Shown here: positions 11,101 to 21,233 of the stretch, piece after piece
How the letters are laid out: every line of letters begins with the position of its first letter
Numbering within the stretch: position 1 is the stretch's first letter
Origin: Rhodovulum sp. P5
GTDB taxonomy: Bacteria; Pseudomonadota; Alphaproteobacteria; Rhodobacterales; Rhodobacteraceae
Assembly (NCBI RefSeq): GCF_002079305.1
Contig: NZ_CP015039.1
Location: 1,323,501 to 1,387,500, forward strand
Reading direction: 5' to 3'
Length of the DNA stretch: 64,000 nt
Notes under the pieces: model-generated
What the model was told of the DNA's origin: nothing
Seen by the model: only the letters and a program-made list of their open reading frames with translations
Database searches by the model: none
Program-made: the position numbers and the translations under genes

Positions 11101-11901
11101 GGCCCCCAGCGCGCAGTTCAGCCCCACGGTCAGGGGTGCTGCATGGCGCACCGAATGCCAGAAGGCCGTGGGCGTCTGCCCCGACAGCGTCCGCCCCGAC
11201 AGGTCGGTAATCGTGCCCGAGATCATCACCGGCAGGCGCTGCCCCTGTTCGGCGAACACCTCTTCGCAGGCAAAGATCGCGGCCTTGGCGTTCAACGTGT
11301 CAAAGATCGTCTCGATCAGCACCAGGTCGGTCCCGCCCGCGATCAGGCCGCGCAGCTGGTCCGCATAAGCCCGGCGCAGATCGTCAAACGTCACCGCCCG
11401 GTAACCGGGGTTGTTCACGTCCGGGCTGATCGATGCCGTCCGGTTCGTCGGCCCCAGCGCGCCTGCCACATAGCGGCGGCGTCCGTCCTCGACCTCCGCC
11501 CGATCCATCGCGGCGCGGGCCAGCCGCGCGCCGGCCTCGTTCAGGGCAAAGACCTTGTCCTCCAGCCCGTAATCGGCCTGCGCGATGGTGGTGGAGGAAA
11601 ACGTGTTCGTCTCCACGATATCCGCGCCGGCCATGGCGTAGCGGAAGTGGATATCCTCGATCACCTGCGGCTGCGTCAGGTTCAGAAGGTCGTTGTTCCC
11701 CTGCTGGGGCTTGTCGCCCGGCAGGTGGCAGGCGCAACCGCCCCCGCACCCGGTGAAGTCGTCCTCCCCAAGGCCGAGCTTTTGAATTTGCGTCCCCATC
11801 GCGCCATCGAGCACGAGGATACGGTCGCGCGCCGCGGCACGAATCTCATCGGCGACAGGTGACATGGGGAGCGAGGCGGGGCGGGAGGAATTCTGGGTCA
11901 T
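8140..11901 (-). CDS. metH: Cobalamin-dependent methionine synthase
   Basis: Transfers a methyl group from methyltetrahydrofolate to homocysteine through methylcobalamin. About 1253 residues, the full four-module form. Homocysteine domain: zinc ligands in [11 protein letters not shown] and GGCCGSTYD. Pterin domain: [14 protein letters not shown]12 domain: DVHDIGKN (the DxHxxG cobalt ligand motif). C-terminal AdoMet reactivation domain: [15 protein letters not shown]. The ATG at 11901 is most likely; in-frame ATGs at 11919 and 11973 are possible. The gene diverges from cobZ, so a consumer and a producer of B12 share one intergenic region. Confidence 0.96.
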   Translation of the reverse strand: MTQNSSRPASLPMSPVADEIRAAARDRILVLDGAMGTQIQKLGLGEDDFTGCGGGCACHLPGDKPQQGNNDLLNLTQPQVIEDIHFRYAMAGADIVETNTFSSTTIAQADYGLEDKVFALNEAGARLARAAMDRAEVEDGRRRYVAGALGPTNRTASISPDVNNPGYRAVTFDDLRRAYADQLRGLIAGGTDLVLIETIFDTLNAKAAIFACEEVFAEQGQRLPVMISGTITDLSGRTLSGQTPTAFWHSVRHAAPLTVGLNCALGADAMRPHLAELAGTADTLICAYPNAGLPNEMGEYDQTPDQMAELIEGFAKDGLLNIVGGCCGSTYDHIAAVAKAVEGQTPRSVPDVPRRMRLSGLEPFTLTDDIPFVNVGERTNVTGSARFRKLIKEQDYATALDVARDQVENGAQIIDVNMDEGLIDSKQAMIDFLNLVAAEPDIARVPVMIDSSKWEVIEAGLKCVQGKPVVNSISLKEGEEKFLEQARLCRAYGAAVIVMAFDETGQADTEDRKVEICSRAYRILTEQVGFPPEDIIFDPNVFAVATGIEDHDNYGVDFIEATRRITADCPHVHISGGVSNLSFSFRGNEPVREAMHAVFLYHAIKAGMDMGIVNAGQLAVYDQIDAELREACEDVVLNRRADATERMLEIAEKYRGQGGGKTREKDMSWREWPVEKRLEHALVNGITEFIAEDTEEARQAAERPLHVIEGPLMSGMNVVGDLFGEGKMFLPQVVKSARVMKQAVAVLLPYMEAEKEGSREAAGKVLMATVKGDVHDIGKNIVGVVLACNNYEIIDIGVMVPAEKILETAKKEQVDVIGLSGLITPSLDEMVHMASEMERQGFDVPLLIGGATTSRVHTAVKIAPEYRRGQAIYVTDASRAVGVVSSLLSDNQRTGYLEGIREDYRDLAEKHARGELSKTRLPLVQARANALRLDWSDYRATAPGFLGARSVDGWDLAELRTYIDWTPFFHAWEMKGVYPRLLDDPKKGEAARQLFDDAQAMLDRIVAEKWFTPRAVVGFWPANAVGDDIRLYTGEDRQEALDTFFTLRQQTGKRGDVPNVALSDFVAPEGTVADYVGGFAVTAGAEEIDIAKRFEAEHDDYGAIMVKALADRIAEAMAERLHERVRKEFWGYAPDEAHSPEALVKEPYAGIRPAPGYPAQPDHTEKQTLFRLLDAENATGITLTDSMAMWPSASVSGLYIGHPDSYYFGLGKVEADQVADYAARKGISVAEAERWLAPVLNYTPGKGGADAAA

Positions 11902-12068
11902 TCCCCGCGCGTATCCCATCGCCGAAACAGAGTCCAATTCAACCTTGTCAGGAAGTTTATGAACATCATTCATATTGATACGACAAGGAATGCTGACCCT
12001 TGCAAAACCGCGGCCACCGCCCTTTGAAAGGGGAACGCCCGCAAGGGGCGCGCGATCATCGGCCCTGC
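11902..12068. promoter_or_regulatory. Divergent metH/cobZ control region with stem-forming leader
   Basis: 167 bases between divergent metH and cobZ must hold both promoters. On the metH-sense strand, CCCTTGC and GCAAGGG can pair around an inner palindrome CCCTTTCAAAGGG (about 11996-12047), giving a nested stem-loop. I do not recognise it as a SAM, SAH or cobalamin riboswitch: the B12 box and the conserved GCCCCCGCAACTG core are absent. Convincing -35/-10 hexamers are not evident. Confidence 0.4.
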
Positions 12069-14600
12069 ATGACACTCGATCCCCCCCCTGCCCCGACCAA
12101 GACCGGCGTCCTCGTGATCGGCGGCGGCTTTGCCGGTCTCTGCGCGGCGGTCGAGGCGCGTCTGGCGGGGGCCGTGGTCACGCTGCTGGATGCCGCACCT
12201 TTCCACCTGCGGGGCGGCAATGCCCGCCACTGCCGCAACATCCGGTTGGCCAATGACGTTGAGACCGCATGGCAGCGCGGCAGTTATCCCGTGCAGGACT
12301 TCCTCGCCGACCTGACCCGCATGGGCACGCCTGCGCCCGACCTTGCCGGGGTTCTGGCCGAGGGCTCCGCCGGTTTGGGTCCATGGCTGGCCGAACAGGG
12401 CGTCGTGTTCGAACCCTGGTCCGACGGCAACCTGCCGTGGTCGCGCCGCACGATGTTCTTTCGCGGCGGCGGGCAGGCGATGGCGAACGCACTTTACCGG
12501 CGGGCGGCGGGGCTGGGCGTCGATATCCGGCATGGCTGGCAGGTGGCGCGGTTGGAGGGCTGGAGCGGCCCGTCTGAGACCGGGCCGGTCACGGTCATCG
12601 CCGACACGCCGCAGGGCGAATGGCGGATCGCGGCCCTGTCGGTCGTGCTGGCCTCCGGCGGTTATGGTTCGAACCGGGACCGGCTTGTCCGCGACCTTGG
12701 CCCCGGGGCGGCGGGCATCGCCAATCGCGGCACCCCGTTCCAGACGGGCACGCCGCTTCTGTGGCTGCTGGAACACGGCGCAGCCGCCGCGGGGCGGCCG
12801 GGGGACGGGCATCTGGCCGCGGTGGATGCCCGCGCCCCGATGGACGACGCCGGCATCGTCAGCCGCGTGGACGGGATGCATCTGGGGCTGGTGGTCGATG
12901 CAATCGGCCGACGGTTCCGCGATGAGGGCGAGACGGTGACACCTGCCCGGTATTCCGCCTGGGGCCGGGCGCTGGCCGCGCGCCCCGACCCGCGGGGATG
13001 GCTGATCCTCGATGCACAGGCCCTGGGCGGTCTGCCGGTGATGCTCTATCCACCGATCACCGCCGATACGCCCGAGGATCTTGCCCGCGCTTGCGGCATC
13101 GATCCGGCGGGCCTGTCCGCGACCGTGGCCGAGGTCAATGCAAGCCTCAACGGCGGTCCACCCGCGACACCCCCCCGCACCAACCCGGACGCCGTGCCGC
13201 TAAGCCCGCTGACCCATCCCCCCTTTGCGGCCATCCCGATGCGGCCCGGCCTCAGCTTCACCCGCTACGGGCTGATGGTCGACACGACGGCGCGCCTGCG
13301 CCTGGCCGAGGGCGGCACCGCCCCACGCCTGTTCGCAGCGGGGGCCACCATGGCGGGGGCCGTGCTGGGGGAGGGCTATCTTTCGGGCACGGCGCTGACC
13401 ATCGGCGGGGTCTTCGGCCGCCTTGCCGGGCGTCATGCGGCGGACCTCGCCGGTCGGGATGTCCGGTCACAGTTCGCGAGGCCAACGCTCCCAAGGCAGG
13501 AAACGCCCCCCTCCACGCCAGACGGTGACCCGTTCGACACCGCCCGTCGAACCCTCAACATCTGCAACACCTGCGGCTATTGCACCGGGCTTTGCGATGT
13601 CTTCCCGGCAGCGCGGCTTCGCGAAGCGCTCACACTCGGCGATCTGCGCCATCTCGCCCATCTCTGCCATGACTGCCGGTCCTGCCATTACGACTGCCAG
13701 TACGCCCCGCCCCATGCGCTTTCGGTCAATCTGCCCGCCGCCCTTGCCGATATGCGGGTCGAGGAATACCGGGGCCGCGTGCTGCCGGGCCGCGCGGGCG
13801 CAGCGCTGACCGCCGCGACCTTCACCGCCTGCCTGCTTCTCGTCCCCATCGCAACGCTGCTGACCGTCCCGGCAGAGGTGCTGTTCTCCGCCCATCGCGG
13901 CGCGGGCGCCTTCTATGCCATTGTCCCCCACCGGACGATGACGGTCTGGGCGGCGGCAGCCTTCGGCGGAGCGCTTGGGTTGCTGCTTTTGCGCGTGGCG
14001 CTGTTCTGGGTCGCCACGGCCGGGCCGACGACCCGCCATTCCCGGCAAACGGTGCTGCGGGCCTTTCGCGATGTCCTGACGCTGCGCAACCTCGGCGCAG
14101 GGGGCGCGGGATGCGAAGATACCAACGGGCGGACGGGCACGTTGCGCCGCTGGTCGCACCATCTGGTCGCCTATGGTTTCGCACTCACTTTCCTTGCAAC
14201 GCTCTCGGGTGCCGTCCTGCATCACAGCGCGGGACAGCTTGCGCCCTATCCGGTTCACAGCCCACCGGTGGTTCTGGGAGCCTTGGGCGGCGTGGCCATG
14301 CTGATGGGCCTGGCCGGGCTTGAATGGCGGCGCCGGAATGCCGACCGCGCCCCGGCCGCCATCCGAATGGAAACCGCCGACCGCGTGCTCAGGGCCTGCC
14401 TCGCCATCGTCGCAGCCACCGGGCTGGCGCTGCTGGCGTTTCGGGAAGCCGCCGCAATGGGCCTTTTGCTGGCGCTGCATCTGGGCAGCGTTCTGGGCCT
14501 TGCGCTGAGCCTGCCTTTCGGCAAGCTGTCCCACGGGGCCTATCGCGCCGCCGCGCTGCTGCGCCACCGGGCCGAACGGGCGGCGCGCGGTCTGCGCTGA
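12069..14600 (+). CDS. cobZ: CobZ-type precorrin-3B synthase (FAD/Fe-S/heme membrane protein)
   Basis: About 843 residues: an N-terminal FAD domain ([17 protein letters not shown]) like TcuA/fumarate reductase flavoproteins, a middle section with two cysteine clusters ([11 protein letters not shown] near residue 497 and [11 protein letters not shown] near 534) for Fe-S centres, and a C-terminal part of several hydrophobic helices like cytochrome-b/TcuB. In Rhodobacter capsulatus such a protein, CobZ, replaces CobG and converts precorrin-3A to precorrin-3B. Position at the head of a cob operon supports this over a tricarballylate dehydrogenase. No cobG is in the window. The start MTLDPPP was chosen over the longer frame at 12000. 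Confidence 0.88.
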   Translation: MTLDPPPAPTKTGVLVIGGGFAGLCAAVEARLAGAVVTLLDAAPFHLRGGNARHCRNIRLANDVETAWQRGSYPVQDFLADLTRMGTPAPDLAGVLAEGSAGLGPWLAEQGVVFEPWSDGNLPWSRRTMFFRGGGQAMANALYRRAAGLGVDIRHGWQVARLEGWSGPSETGPVTVIADTPQGEWRIAALSVVLASGGYGSNRDRLVRDLGPGAAGIANRGTPFQTGTPLLWLLEHGAAAAGRPGDGHLAAVDARAPMDDAGIVSRVDGMHLGLVVDAIGRRFRDEGETVTPARYSAWGRALAARPDPRGWLILDAQALGGLPVMLYPPITADTPEDLARACGIDPAGLSATVAEVNASLNGGPPATPPRTNPDAVPLSPLTHPPFAAIPMRPGLSFTRYGLMVDTTARLRLAEGGTAPRLFAAGATMAGAVLGEGYLSGTALTIGGVFGRLAGRHAADLAGRDVRSQFARPTLPRQETPPSTPDGDPFDTARRTLNICNTCGYCTGLCDVFPAARLREALTLGDLRHLAHLCHDCRSCHYDCQYAPPHALSVNLPAALADMRVEEYRGRVLPGRAGAALTAATFTACLLLVPIATLLTVPAEVLFSAHRGAGAFYAIVPHRTMTVWAAAAFGGALGLLLLRVALFWVATAGPTTRHSRQTVLRAFRDVLTLRNLGAGGAGCEDTNGRTGTLRRWSHHLVAYGFALTFLATLSGAVLHHSAGQLAPYPVHSPPVVLGALGGVAMLMGLAGLEWRRRNADRAPAAIRMETADRVLRACLAIVAATGLALLAFREAAAMGLLLALHLGSVLGLALSLPFGKLSHGAYRAAALLRHRAERAARGLR

Positions 14601-14756
14601 ACCCGCGGGCGCCCGTGCCACACACCGGATCCGGACACCGCGCCGACCCGAAGCGGGGCGAAACGCCGCGTTTGGCCCTTGCCTCCCGGCGCGCTGCATG
14701 GGATGTCCCCGGCCTGATGCAGACCCGGGCGCCGGGCCCCAGACGAGACGACAGAC
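14601..14756. other. Spacer between cobZ and cobH, no gene seen
   Basis: 156 GC-rich bases, the only sizeable gap inside an otherwise overlapping gene string. I find no B12 box, no tRNA and no clear promoter. Short GC hairpins are possible, such as CCCGGGCGCCGGG near 14726. It could hold a second promoter for cobH onward. Confidence 0.35.
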
Positions 14757-15386
14757 ATGCCCTACGACTATGAAAAAGACGGTGCAGCGATCTATGCCCG
14801 GTCCTTCGCCATCATCCGGGCCGAGGCCGATCTAGCCCGGTTCGATGCCGACGAAGAACAGGTCGCGGTGCGCATGATCCACGCCGCGGGCATGGTCGAT
14901 CTTGCCGCCCATATCCATTTCTCAGCCGGTTTCGTGATGGCGGCGCGCACAGCACTGGAAGACGGTGCCCCGATCCTCTGCGATGCCCGCATGGTGTCGG
15001 AGGGTGTGACCCGCGCCCGCCTGCCCGCCGATAACGAGGTGATCTGTACCCTGCAGGCCGATGGCATCGCGGCAAGTGCCGCGGCCATGGGCAACACCCG
15101 CTCCGCCGCTGCGCTGGAACTCTGGCGGCCCTATCTGGCGGGCGCGGTCGTGGCCATCGGCAACGCGCCCACCGCGTTGTTTCATCTGCTGAACATGCTG
15201 GAGGACCCCGCCTGCCCCCGGCCCGCGGCGATCATCGGCTGCCCCGTGGGCTTCGTCGGCGCGGCGGAGTCGAAAGACGCACTCTGGGCCGACAAGCCGG
15301 TGCCCTGCTGCATCGTCAAGGGGCGGCTTGGCGGCAGCGCGATCACCGTGGCCGCCATCAACGCGATTGCGAGCCGCAAGGAATGA
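14757..15386 (+). CDS. cobH: Precorrin-8X methylmutase
   Basis: Cytosolic enzyme that moves the C-11 methyl group to C-12, turning precorrin-8X into hydrogenobyrinate. 209 residues, normal for CobH/CbiC. Recognisable blocks are MIHAAGMVDLA, the catalytic-region GNAPTALFHLLNM and GCPVGFVGAAESK. The stop overlaps the cobI start (ATGA), so the two are translationally coupled. Confidence 0.95.
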   Translation: MPYDYEKDGAAIYARSFAIIRAEADLARFDADEEQVAVRMIHAAGMVDLAAHIHFSAGFVMAARTALEDGAPILCDARMVSEGVTRARLPADNEVICTLQADGIAASAAAMGNTRSAAALELWRPYLAGAVVAIGNAPTALFHLLNMLEDPACPRPAAIIGCPVGFVGAAESKDALWADKPVPCCIVKGRLGGSAITVAAINAIASRKE

Positions 15387-16111
15387 GCAAGGGCACCGTA
15401 TACGGCCTTGGCCTCGGCCCCGGCGACCCCGACCTGATGAGCGTGCGGGCCGACCGGATCTTGCGCCGCGCGGCCCATGTCGCCTATTTCCGCAAGGAAG
15501 GCCGCTGCGGTCAGGCCCGCCGCATCGTGGAGGGGCTGATCCCCGAAACCGCCGCGGAATACCCGATGGAATATCCGGTCACGACCGAGATTCCCTTTGA
15601 AGACCCCCGCTATAACGCGACCCTGTCGGCCTTCTACGCCGATTGCACGGCCCGGCTGACAGCGCTGGCCGAGGCGGGCGAGGATGTCGTCGTATTGTGC
15701 GAAGGCGACCCGTTTTTCTACGGCTCGTTCATGCATCTCTACACCCGGCTGATGGGCGTCGTGCCGGTCGAGGTCGTGCCCGGCATCACCGGCATGTCGG
15801 CGGCCTGGACGGCCTCGGGCGCGCCGATCACATGGGGCGACGATGTTCTGACCGTCCTGCCAGGCACCTTGCCGGAAGAGACCTTGGCCGAGGGCATCGG
15901 GGCGGCCGACGCCGTGGTGGTCATGAAGATGGGCCGCCATCTGGAGAAGCTGCGCCGGGCCCTTGCGGCGGCCGGCAAGGCCGAGGCCGCGTGGATCGTG
16001 GAATACGCCGCGATGCCCGGGCAGCAGGTGACGCGGCTGGCGGACTACTCCGAACCCACGGCGCCCTATTTCTCCATCCTTCTGGTGCACGGACAGGGGC
16101 GGCGGCCATGA
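15383..16111 (+). CDS. cobI: Precorrin-2 C(20)-methyltransferase
   Basis: SAM-dependent class III methyltransferase giving precorrin-3A. 242 residues. Tetrapyrrole methylase signatures are present: GLGLGPGDPDLMSVRA at the N-terminus, LCEGDPFFYGSFMHLY in the middle and VVPGITGMSAAWTASG, a CobI-typical version. It overlaps cobH upstream and cobJ downstream by four bases each, forming a tightly coupled string. Confidence 0.95.
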   Translation: MSKGTVYGLGLGPGDPDLMSVRADRILRRAAHVAYFRKEGRCGQARRIVEGLIPETAAEYPMEYPVTTEIPFEDPRYNATLSAFYADCTARLTALAEAGEDVVVLCEGDPFFYGSFMHLYTRLMGVVPVEVVPGITGMSAAWTASGAPITWGDDVLTVLPGTLPEETLAEGIGAADAVVVMKMGRHLEKLRRALAAAGKAEAAWIVEYAAMPGQQVTRLADYSEPTAPYFSILLVHGQGRRP

Positions 16112-16860
16112 CCGGCTGGCTGGCGATCGCGGGGCTCGGCCCCGGGGCCGAGGCGCTGGTCACGCCCGAGGTGACCGCGGCGCTGGCCGAGGCGACCGAT
16201 ATCGTGGGTTACATCCCCTATGTCGCCCGTGTCGCCGCGCGAGAGGGTCTGACGCTCCATGCCTCCGACAACCGCGTGGAACTGGACCGGGCGCGTCACG
16301 CGCTGGAGATGGCGGCAAACAGACGGCGGGTTGTCGTGGTGTCCTCGGGCGATCCCGGCGTTTTCGCCATGGCGGCGGCAGTGTTCGAGGCGGTGGAGGC
16401 CGGCCCGGCCGACTGGCGCGACCTCGACATCCGGGTATTGCCCGGCATCACCGCGATGCTGGCGGCCGCGGCCCGCGCCGGGGCGCCCTTGGGCCATGAT
16501 TTCTGCGCCATCAACCTGTCCGACAACCTCAAGCCGTGGGAGTTGATCGAGAAACGCCTGCGGCTGGCGGCGGCGGCCGATTTCGCGATGGCCTTCTACA
16601 ATCCCCGGTCAAAGGCCCGGCCCGAGGGCTTTGACCGCGCGCTGGACGTGCTGCGCGACGCCTGCGGCGACGACCGTCCGGTGATCTTTGCCCGCGCGGT
16701 TTCCACCCCCGAAGAAACCCTGCGCGTCGTCCCCCTGACAGAGGCCACGCCAGAGATGGCCGACATGCGCACCGTGGTCATCGTCGGATCCTCGCTCACC
16801 CGCGTCATCCCACGGGACGGCGCGCCCATCGTCTATACCCCAAGGTCCGCCCCGGAATGA
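16108..16860 (+). CDS. cobJ: Precorrin-3B C(17)-methyltransferase
   Basis: SAM-dependent enzyme that methylates C-17 and drives ring contraction to precorrin-4. 250 residues. Signatures: AIAGLGPGAEALVTPEV, VVSSGDPGVFAMAAAVFE, LPGITAMLAAAARAGAPLGH and the CobJ-type FYNPRSKARPEGF. The start overlaps the cobI stop (ATGA). Its 3' end overlaps the 3' end of the oppositely directed cobK by 28 bases. Confidence 0.95.
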   Translation: MTGWLAIAGLGPGAEALVTPEVTAALAEATDIVGYIPYVARVAAREGLTLHASDNRVELDRARHALEMAANRRRVVVVSSGDPGVFAMAAAVFEAVEAGPADWRDLDIRVLPGITAMLAAAARAGAPLGHDFCAINLSDNLKPWELIEKRLRLAAAADFAMAFYNPRSKARPEGFDRALDVLRDACGDDRPVIFARAVSTPEETLRVVPLTEATPEMADMRTVVIVGSSLTRVIPRDGAPIVYTPRSAPE

Positions 16861-17588
16861 GCGAGCCAGTCCAGAACCGCCTCCGGCGTGCCGACCTCCC
16901 GCCGCGCGGGCAGGGCGGGCCGGTCGATCATCAGGACCGGCAGCCCAAGGCTGCGTGCGGCATCGATCTTGGCCCGCGCCCCGGTGCCGCCGGCGTTCTT
17001 GGACACGACAAGATCGATGGCATGCGCCTGCATCAGCCCGGTATCCTCGGCCACCGTGAACGGCCCGCGCGAGACGAGGACGTGGTGGCGCGGCAAGGGC
17101 GGCGGGCTGGCCGGCGGGTCGACGAGGCGCAGAAGGTAGAAATGCTGGGGCTGCGCGGCGAAGGCCTCCAGATGCATCCGCCCCACCGCCAGCATCACGC
17201 GCCGGGGCTGACCGGCAAGGGCTGCAACGGCGGCGGGGATATCGGGCACGGTTTGCCAGCTATCGCCGGGTTCCGGACGCCAAGGCGGACGGGTCAGCGC
17301 GATCAGCGGCACATCCGCTTCGGCACAGGCTGCAACCGCATTCCGGCTCATCTGCGCGGCGAAGGGATGGGTCGCGTCGACCACATGGGTGATGCGGTTT
17401 TCCCGCAACCAATCGGTCAAGCCTTTCGCGCCACCGAACCCGCCGATGCGGATCGGAACGGGCTGGCGCTTTACGCGTTCCACCCGGCCGGCGAAGGACA
17501 GCGTCGCATCGATGCTGCGGTCGGCCACCGCATGGGCAAGCGCCGTCGCCTCTGTCGTGCCGCCAAGGATCAGAAGGTTGGGGCGCAT
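16833..17588 (-). CDS. cobK: Precorrin-6A reductase, reversed within the cob operon
   Basis: NAD(P)H-dependent reduction of precorrin-6A to precorrin-6B. 251 residues, normal length. Signatures: LLILGGTTEATALA at the N-terminus, VDATHPFAAQMSRNA and the C-terminal VVSKNAGGTGARAKIDAAR. It is the only gene of the cobZ-cobF block on the minus strand. Its start ATG (17588-17586) overlaps the cobL ATG (17587-17589), and a strong AAGGAG ribosome site lies 8 bases upstream, inside cobL. Its promoter must therefore lie within cobL. The 3' end overlaps cobJ by 28 bases. Confidence 0.95.
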   Translation of the reverse strand: MRPNLLILGGTTEATALAHAVADRSIDATLSFAGRVERVKRQPVPIRIGGFGGAKGLTDWLRENRITHVVDATHPFAAQMSRNAVAACAEADVPLIALTRPPWRPEPGDSWQTVPDIPAAVAALAGQPRRVMLAVGRMHLEAFAAQPQHFYLLRLVDPPASPPPLPRHHVLVSRGPFTVAEDTGLMQAHAIDLVVSKNAGGTGARAKIDAARSLGLPVLMIDRPALPARREVGTPEAVLDWLAHSGADLGV

Positions 17589-18786
17589 GGCTGAGGCTCC
17601 TTGGCTGACGATCGTGGGCTTGGGCGAGGATGGCCCGGACGGGCTGTCGCCCGCAAGCCGTGCGGCGCTGGAGACGGCCGAAATCGTCATGGGCCCGCCC
17701 CGGCATCTGGCGCTGTTGCCCGATCTTTCGGCCGAGCGCCTCGAATGGCCCGTGCCCTTTGCCGATGGGCTGCCGATCCTTGTGGGGCTGCGCGGGCGGC
17801 GCGTTGCGGTCCTCGCCTCTGGCGATCCGTTCTGGTTCGGCGCGGGCGGCGTGATCGCGCGCAACCTGTCCCCCGGCGAATGGCGCGCCCTGCCCGGCCC
17901 GTCCACCTTTTCGCTGGCCGCCGCGCATCTGGGCTGGCCGCTGGAGCGCACCATCTGCCTTGGCCTGCATGCCGCGCCCCTGACCCGCCTGCGCCCGCAT
18001 CTTGCACCGGGTGTACGGGCCCTCGTCCTGCTGCGCGATGGCGCCGCGGTCGCGGCGCTTGCCGATTGGCTGACCGAAAAGGGCTTCGGCGACAGCGCGC
18101 TGTGGGTGATGGAGGCATTGGGCGGCCCGCGCCAGCGCGTGCGGCAGACGAACGCCACCACCCTTGGCTTTGACGACATCGCCCACCCGGTCTGCGTGGC
18201 GCTGGAGGTCGCGGGCAATGGCGACACCCTGCCCACCTGCAACGGCTGGCCCGATGAGACGTTCGAGCATGACGGGCAGATCACCAAGCGCCCCGTGCGC
18301 GCGCTGACCCTGTCCACGCTCGCCCCGAAACCGGGAGAGCATCTTTGGGACATCGGCGGCGGGTCGGGCTCGATCTCCATCGAATGGCTGGCCTGTCATC
18401 CGTCAATGCAGGCCACGACCATCGAGGCCGACCCCGCGCGGGCGGAGCGGATGCGCCGCAATGCCGACGCCCTTGGGGCCGACCGGCTGCATGTTGTCGA
18501 AGGCCGCGCCCCCGCCGCGCTGGAGGGGCTGTCCGCACCACAGGCCGTCTTCATCGGTGGCGGGCTGTCAGAGGCTCTGCTGGCCGATCTTTGGGTGCGC
18601 CTGTCCCCGGGCACACGGATCGTGGCCAATGCCGTGACGCTGGAGTCGGAGACCGTTCTGGCCCGATGGCACGCCGCACAGGGCGGTGACCTGCTGCGGA
18701 TCGAACTGGCCCATGCACAGCCCCTGGGCACCAAGCGCGGCTGGCGCGCATTCTACCCCGTGGTGCAATGGAGCGTTACGAGATGA
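17587..18786 (+). CDS. cobL: Precorrin-6B C5,15-methyltransferase (decarboxylating), CbiE-CbiT fusion
   Basis: Bifunctional enzyme that methylates C-5 and C-15 and decarboxylates the ring-C acetate, yielding precorrin-8X. 399 residues: an N-terminal CbiE-type tetrapyrrole methylase ([33 protein letters not shown]) and a C-terminal CbiT Rossmann methyltransferase ([17 protein letters not shown]), the usual fusion. AGAAGG precedes the ATG by 9 bases. The gene shares bases with the cobK start on the other strand and overlaps the next gene by four bases. Confidence 0.95.
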   Translation: MAEAPWLTIVGLGEDGPDGLSPASRAALETAEIVMGPPRHLALLPDLSAERLEWPVPFADGLPILVGLRGRRVAVLASGDPFWFGAGGVIARNLSPGEWRALPGPSTFSLAAAHLGWPLERTICLGLHAAPLTRLRPHLAPGVRALVLLRDGAAVAALADWLTEKGFGDSALWVMEALGGPRQRVRQTNATTLGFDDIAHPVCVALEVAGNGDTLPTCNGWPDETFEHDGQITKRPVRALTLSTLAPKPGEHLWDIGGGSGSISIEWLACHPSMQATTIEADPARAERMRRNADALGADRLHVVEGRAPAALEGLSAPQAVFIGGGLSEALLADLWVRLSPGTRIVANAVTLESETVLARWHAAQGGDLLRIELAHAQPLGTKRGWRAFYPVVQWSVTR

Positions 18787-19151
18787 GGGTGGCAGGCTTC
18801 GGGTTTCGCGCTGCGGCGGGCGTCGACAGCCTTGTCGATGCGCTGGACCGCGCGGGGGGCGCCGCGGGGCTGACGGCCCTTGCCGCACCGGCCGACAAGG
18901 CCCATGCCCCCTGCCTGACCCAATTGGCCGCCCGACTGGCCCTTCCCGTGCATGGCATCGGACCCGATGCCCTGTCGGCGCCGCAAACCCAGACCCGGTC
19001 ACCCCGGGTACTGGCCATGCGCGCCACCGGATCGGTGGCAGAGGCCGCCGCGCTGGCCGCGGCCGGGCCGACCGCGTGCCTGATCGGGCCGCGCGCCATT
19101 TCAAACGACCGGATGGCCACCTGCGCCATCGCAAGCGGAGACGCGACATGA
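18783..19151 (+). CDS. CobE / CbiG C-terminal domain protein
   Basis: 122 residues matching the CobE/CbiG-C family ([21 protein letters not shown] at the N-terminus, [19 protein letters not shown] near residue 80). CobE is needed for aerobic cobalamin synthesis, but its reaction is not settled; the homologous CbiG C-terminal part acts in lactone opening in the anaerobic route. Both ends overlap neighbours by four bases (cobL, cobM), supporting a role in this pathway. Confidence 0.82.
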   Translation: MRVAGFGFRAAAGVDSLVDALDRAGGAAGLTALAAPADKAHAPCLTQLAARLALPVHGIGPDALSAPQTQTRSPRVLAMRATGSVAEAAALAAAGPTACLIGPRAISNDRMATCAIASGDAT

Positions 19152-19927
19152 CCGTCCATTTCATCGGCGCGGGCCCCGGCGCCCCCGACCTGCTGACCCT
19201 GCGCGGTCGCGACCTCATCGCCGCCTGCCCCGTCTGCCTGTATGCGGGCTCATTGGTGCCCGAGGGGATCCTGACCCATTGCCCGCCGGACGCGAGGATC
19301 GTGAATACCGCGCCCCTGGATCTGGACGCGATCATCGCCGAATGCCGTGCGGCCCATGACGCGGGGCTTGACGTCGCGCGGCTGCATTCCGGCGATGTCT
19401 CCGTCTGGTCGGCGATGGGCGAGCAGATCCGGCGGCTGAAGGCCGAAGGGATTCCCGTCAGCGTGACGCCGGGTGTTCCCTCTTTTGCCGCCGCCGCCGC
19501 CGCACTGGGAACCGAACTGACCCTGCCGGGGCTGGCGCAATCGGTGGTATTGACCCGGACCCCCGGGCGGGCCTCATCCATGCCCGAGGGGGAGAGCCTG
19601 ACGAATTTCGCCGCCACCGGCGCGACGCTTGCGGTGCATCTGTCGATCCACAACCTGCCCCGCGTGGTGGCCGACCTGACGCCGGCCTATGGGCCCGATT
19701 GCCCGGTTGCCGTGGTCTATCGCGCAAGCTGGCCGGAACAGCAGATCCTGCGTGGCACGCTGGCCACGATCGAGGCCGCGATCCCGGCCGAGATCGAACG
19801 CACGGCGCTGATCCTTGTCGGCCCGGCGCTGGGGGGCGAGGGGTTCACCGAAAGCTGTCTTTACGCCCCCGACTACGACCGGCGCTTCCGGCCGCAATCC
19901 GCCAGCGGAGGTCGCGATGGGGACTAA
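19148..19927 (+). CDS. cobM: Precorrin-4 C(11)-methyltransferase
   Basis: SAM-dependent methylation of precorrin-4 to precorrin-5. 259 residues. Signatures: [38 protein letters not shown] and [15 protein letters not shown], which distinguish CobM from the other methylases. Overlaps the cobE-like gene by four bases and cobB by 11. Confidence 0.95.
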   Translation: MTVHFIGAGPGAPDLLTLRGRDLIAACPVCLYAGSLVPEGILTHCPPDARIVNTAPLDLDAIIAECRAAHDAGLDVARLHSGDVSVWSAMGEQIRRLKAEGIPVSVTPGVPSFAAAAAALGTELTLPGLAQSVVLTRTPGRASSMPEGESLTNFAATGATLAVHLSIHNLPRVVADLTPAYGPDCPVAVVYRASWPEQQILRGTLATIEAAIPAEIERTALILVGPALGGEGFTESCLYAPDYDRRFRPQSASGGRDGD

Positions 19928-21233
19928 CCCGCCGGGGCTGGTGATCTCGGCCCCTGCCTCGGGGCTGGGCAAGACGACGGTGACGCTGGGGCTGTTACGG
20001 GCCTTCCGCGATTCCGGTTTGACGGTGCAACCCTTCAAGAACGGGCCGGACTATATCGACCCGGCCTTTCACCGCGCGGCGGCGGGGCGGCCGTCCTTCA
20101 ACCTCGATGTCTGGGCGATGGACGATGGGCTGATCGATGCCATTGCGGGCCAGGCCGCGGGCGCCGATCTGGTCATCTCCGAAGGATCGATGGGTCTTTA
20201 CGACGGGACAACATCGCAGGGCGTCTCGGGGCGCGGGTCGAGCGCCGAGATCGCACGGCGTTTCGGCTGGCCGGTCGTGCTGGTTCTGGATGTCAGCGGA
20301 CAGGCGCAATCGGCCGCGGCGACGGCGCTGGGCTTTGCCCATCACCCCGACGCACCCGATCTGGCCGGCGTGATCCTGAACCGCGTCGCCGGCGCCCGGC
20401 ACGAGATGATGGTGCGCGAGGAGATGGCGCGCCTTGGCATTCCCGTCTTCGCCGCCCTGCCCCGGCGCTCCGACCTTGAACTGCCCGAACGCCATCTTGG
20501 GCTGGTGCAGGCCGAAGAGCACCCCGATATCACCGAGGCCATCGGCCAGTTGGGGGCGTTCCTTCGCGACCACGCCGATCTGGATGCGTTGCGCGATGCG
20601 GCGCGGGGCATTGAGCGCAACGGCCCCGGCGTGTGGCCCAAACCGCCCGCCCAGCGGATCGCGCTGGCCCGGGACGCGGCGTTTTCCTTCAGCTACCCGC
20701 ACCTGTTGGAGGGCTGGCACCGCGCGGGGGCCGAAATCCTGCCGTTTTCCCCCCTCGCCAACCAGGCGCCCGATCCGTCCGCCGATCTGGTCTGGCTGCC
20801 GGGGGGCTATCCCGAACTTCATGCCGGGCGGATCGCGCAGGCGTCGACGTTCCGCGAAGGGCTGTGCAGACATGCGGAAACGAAACCCGTCCACGGCGAA
20901 TGCGGCGGCTACATGGTGCTGGGCCGCGCGCTGATCGATGCCGATGGCACGCGCCACCCGATGACGGGCCTTTTGGGCCTTGTCACCAGCTATCAGCGGC
21001 GGCGGCTGCATCTGGGTTATCGCCGCGCGCACCTGACCGCAGCGATGCCGGGACAGGACGCCGGAACGACGCTTTACGGGCATGAGTTCCACTACTCCAC
21101 CATCCTCGACCAGCCCGACGCGCCGCTGGCCCGCGTCACCGATGCCAGCGGCAACCCGGTGCCCGAAACCGGATCCTCCCGCGGCACGGTCACCGGCAGC
21201 TTCTTCCACCTGATCGCGGAGGCGCCCGCATGA
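19917..21233 (+). CDS. cobB: Hydrogenobyrinic acid a,c-diamide synthase
   Basis: ATP- and glutamine-dependent amidation of the a and c side chains. 438 residues: an N-terminal P-loop ATPase domain ([30 protein letters not shown]) and a C-terminal class I glutamine amidotransferase domain with the nucleophile in [11 protein letters not shown] and the histidine region YGHEFHYS. In the aerobic pathway the substrate is hydrogenobyrinate. The longer frame from 19815 was rejected because [11 protein letters not shown] aligns with the family start. The stop overlaps cobA (ATGA). Confidence 0.95.
   Translation: MGTNPPGLVISAPASGLGKTTVTLGLLRAFRDSGLTVQPFKNGPDYIDPAFHRAAAGRPSFNLDVWAMDDGLIDAIAGQAAGADLVISEGSMGLYDGTTSQGVSGRGSSAEIARRFGWPVVLVLDVSGQAQSAAATALGFAHHPDAPDLAGVILNRVAGARHEMMVREEMARLGIPVFAALPRRSDLELPERHLGLVQAEEHPDITEAIGQLGAFLRDHADLDALRDAARGIERNGPGVWPKPPAQRIALARDAAFSFSYPHLLEGWHRAGAEILPFSPLANQAPDPSADLVWLPGGYPELHAGRIAQASTFREGLCRHAETKPVHGECGGYMVLGRALIDADGTRHPMTGLLGLVTSYQRRRLHLGYRRAHLTAAMPGQDAGTTLYGHEFHYSTILDQPDAPLARVTDASGNPVPETGSSRGTVTGSFFHLIAEAPA

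Noticed and set aside
5656..12068. Very long plus-strand open frames (4945-6708, 6715-9153 and 9169-11862) opposite pheT and metH
   Set aside because: They are GC-driven shadows of pheT and metH. Their translations are low-complexity His/Arg/Gly-rich and match no family.
12069..14600. Tricarballylate dehydrogenase TcuA-TcuB fusion
   Set aside because: Domain similarity exists, but the overlapping cob operon and the known Rhodobacter CobZ make precorrin-3B synthase the better call.
14601..14756. Possible second cobalamin riboswitch between cobZ and cobH
   Set aside because: Neither the B12 box nor the GCCCCCGCAACTG core is present on either strand.
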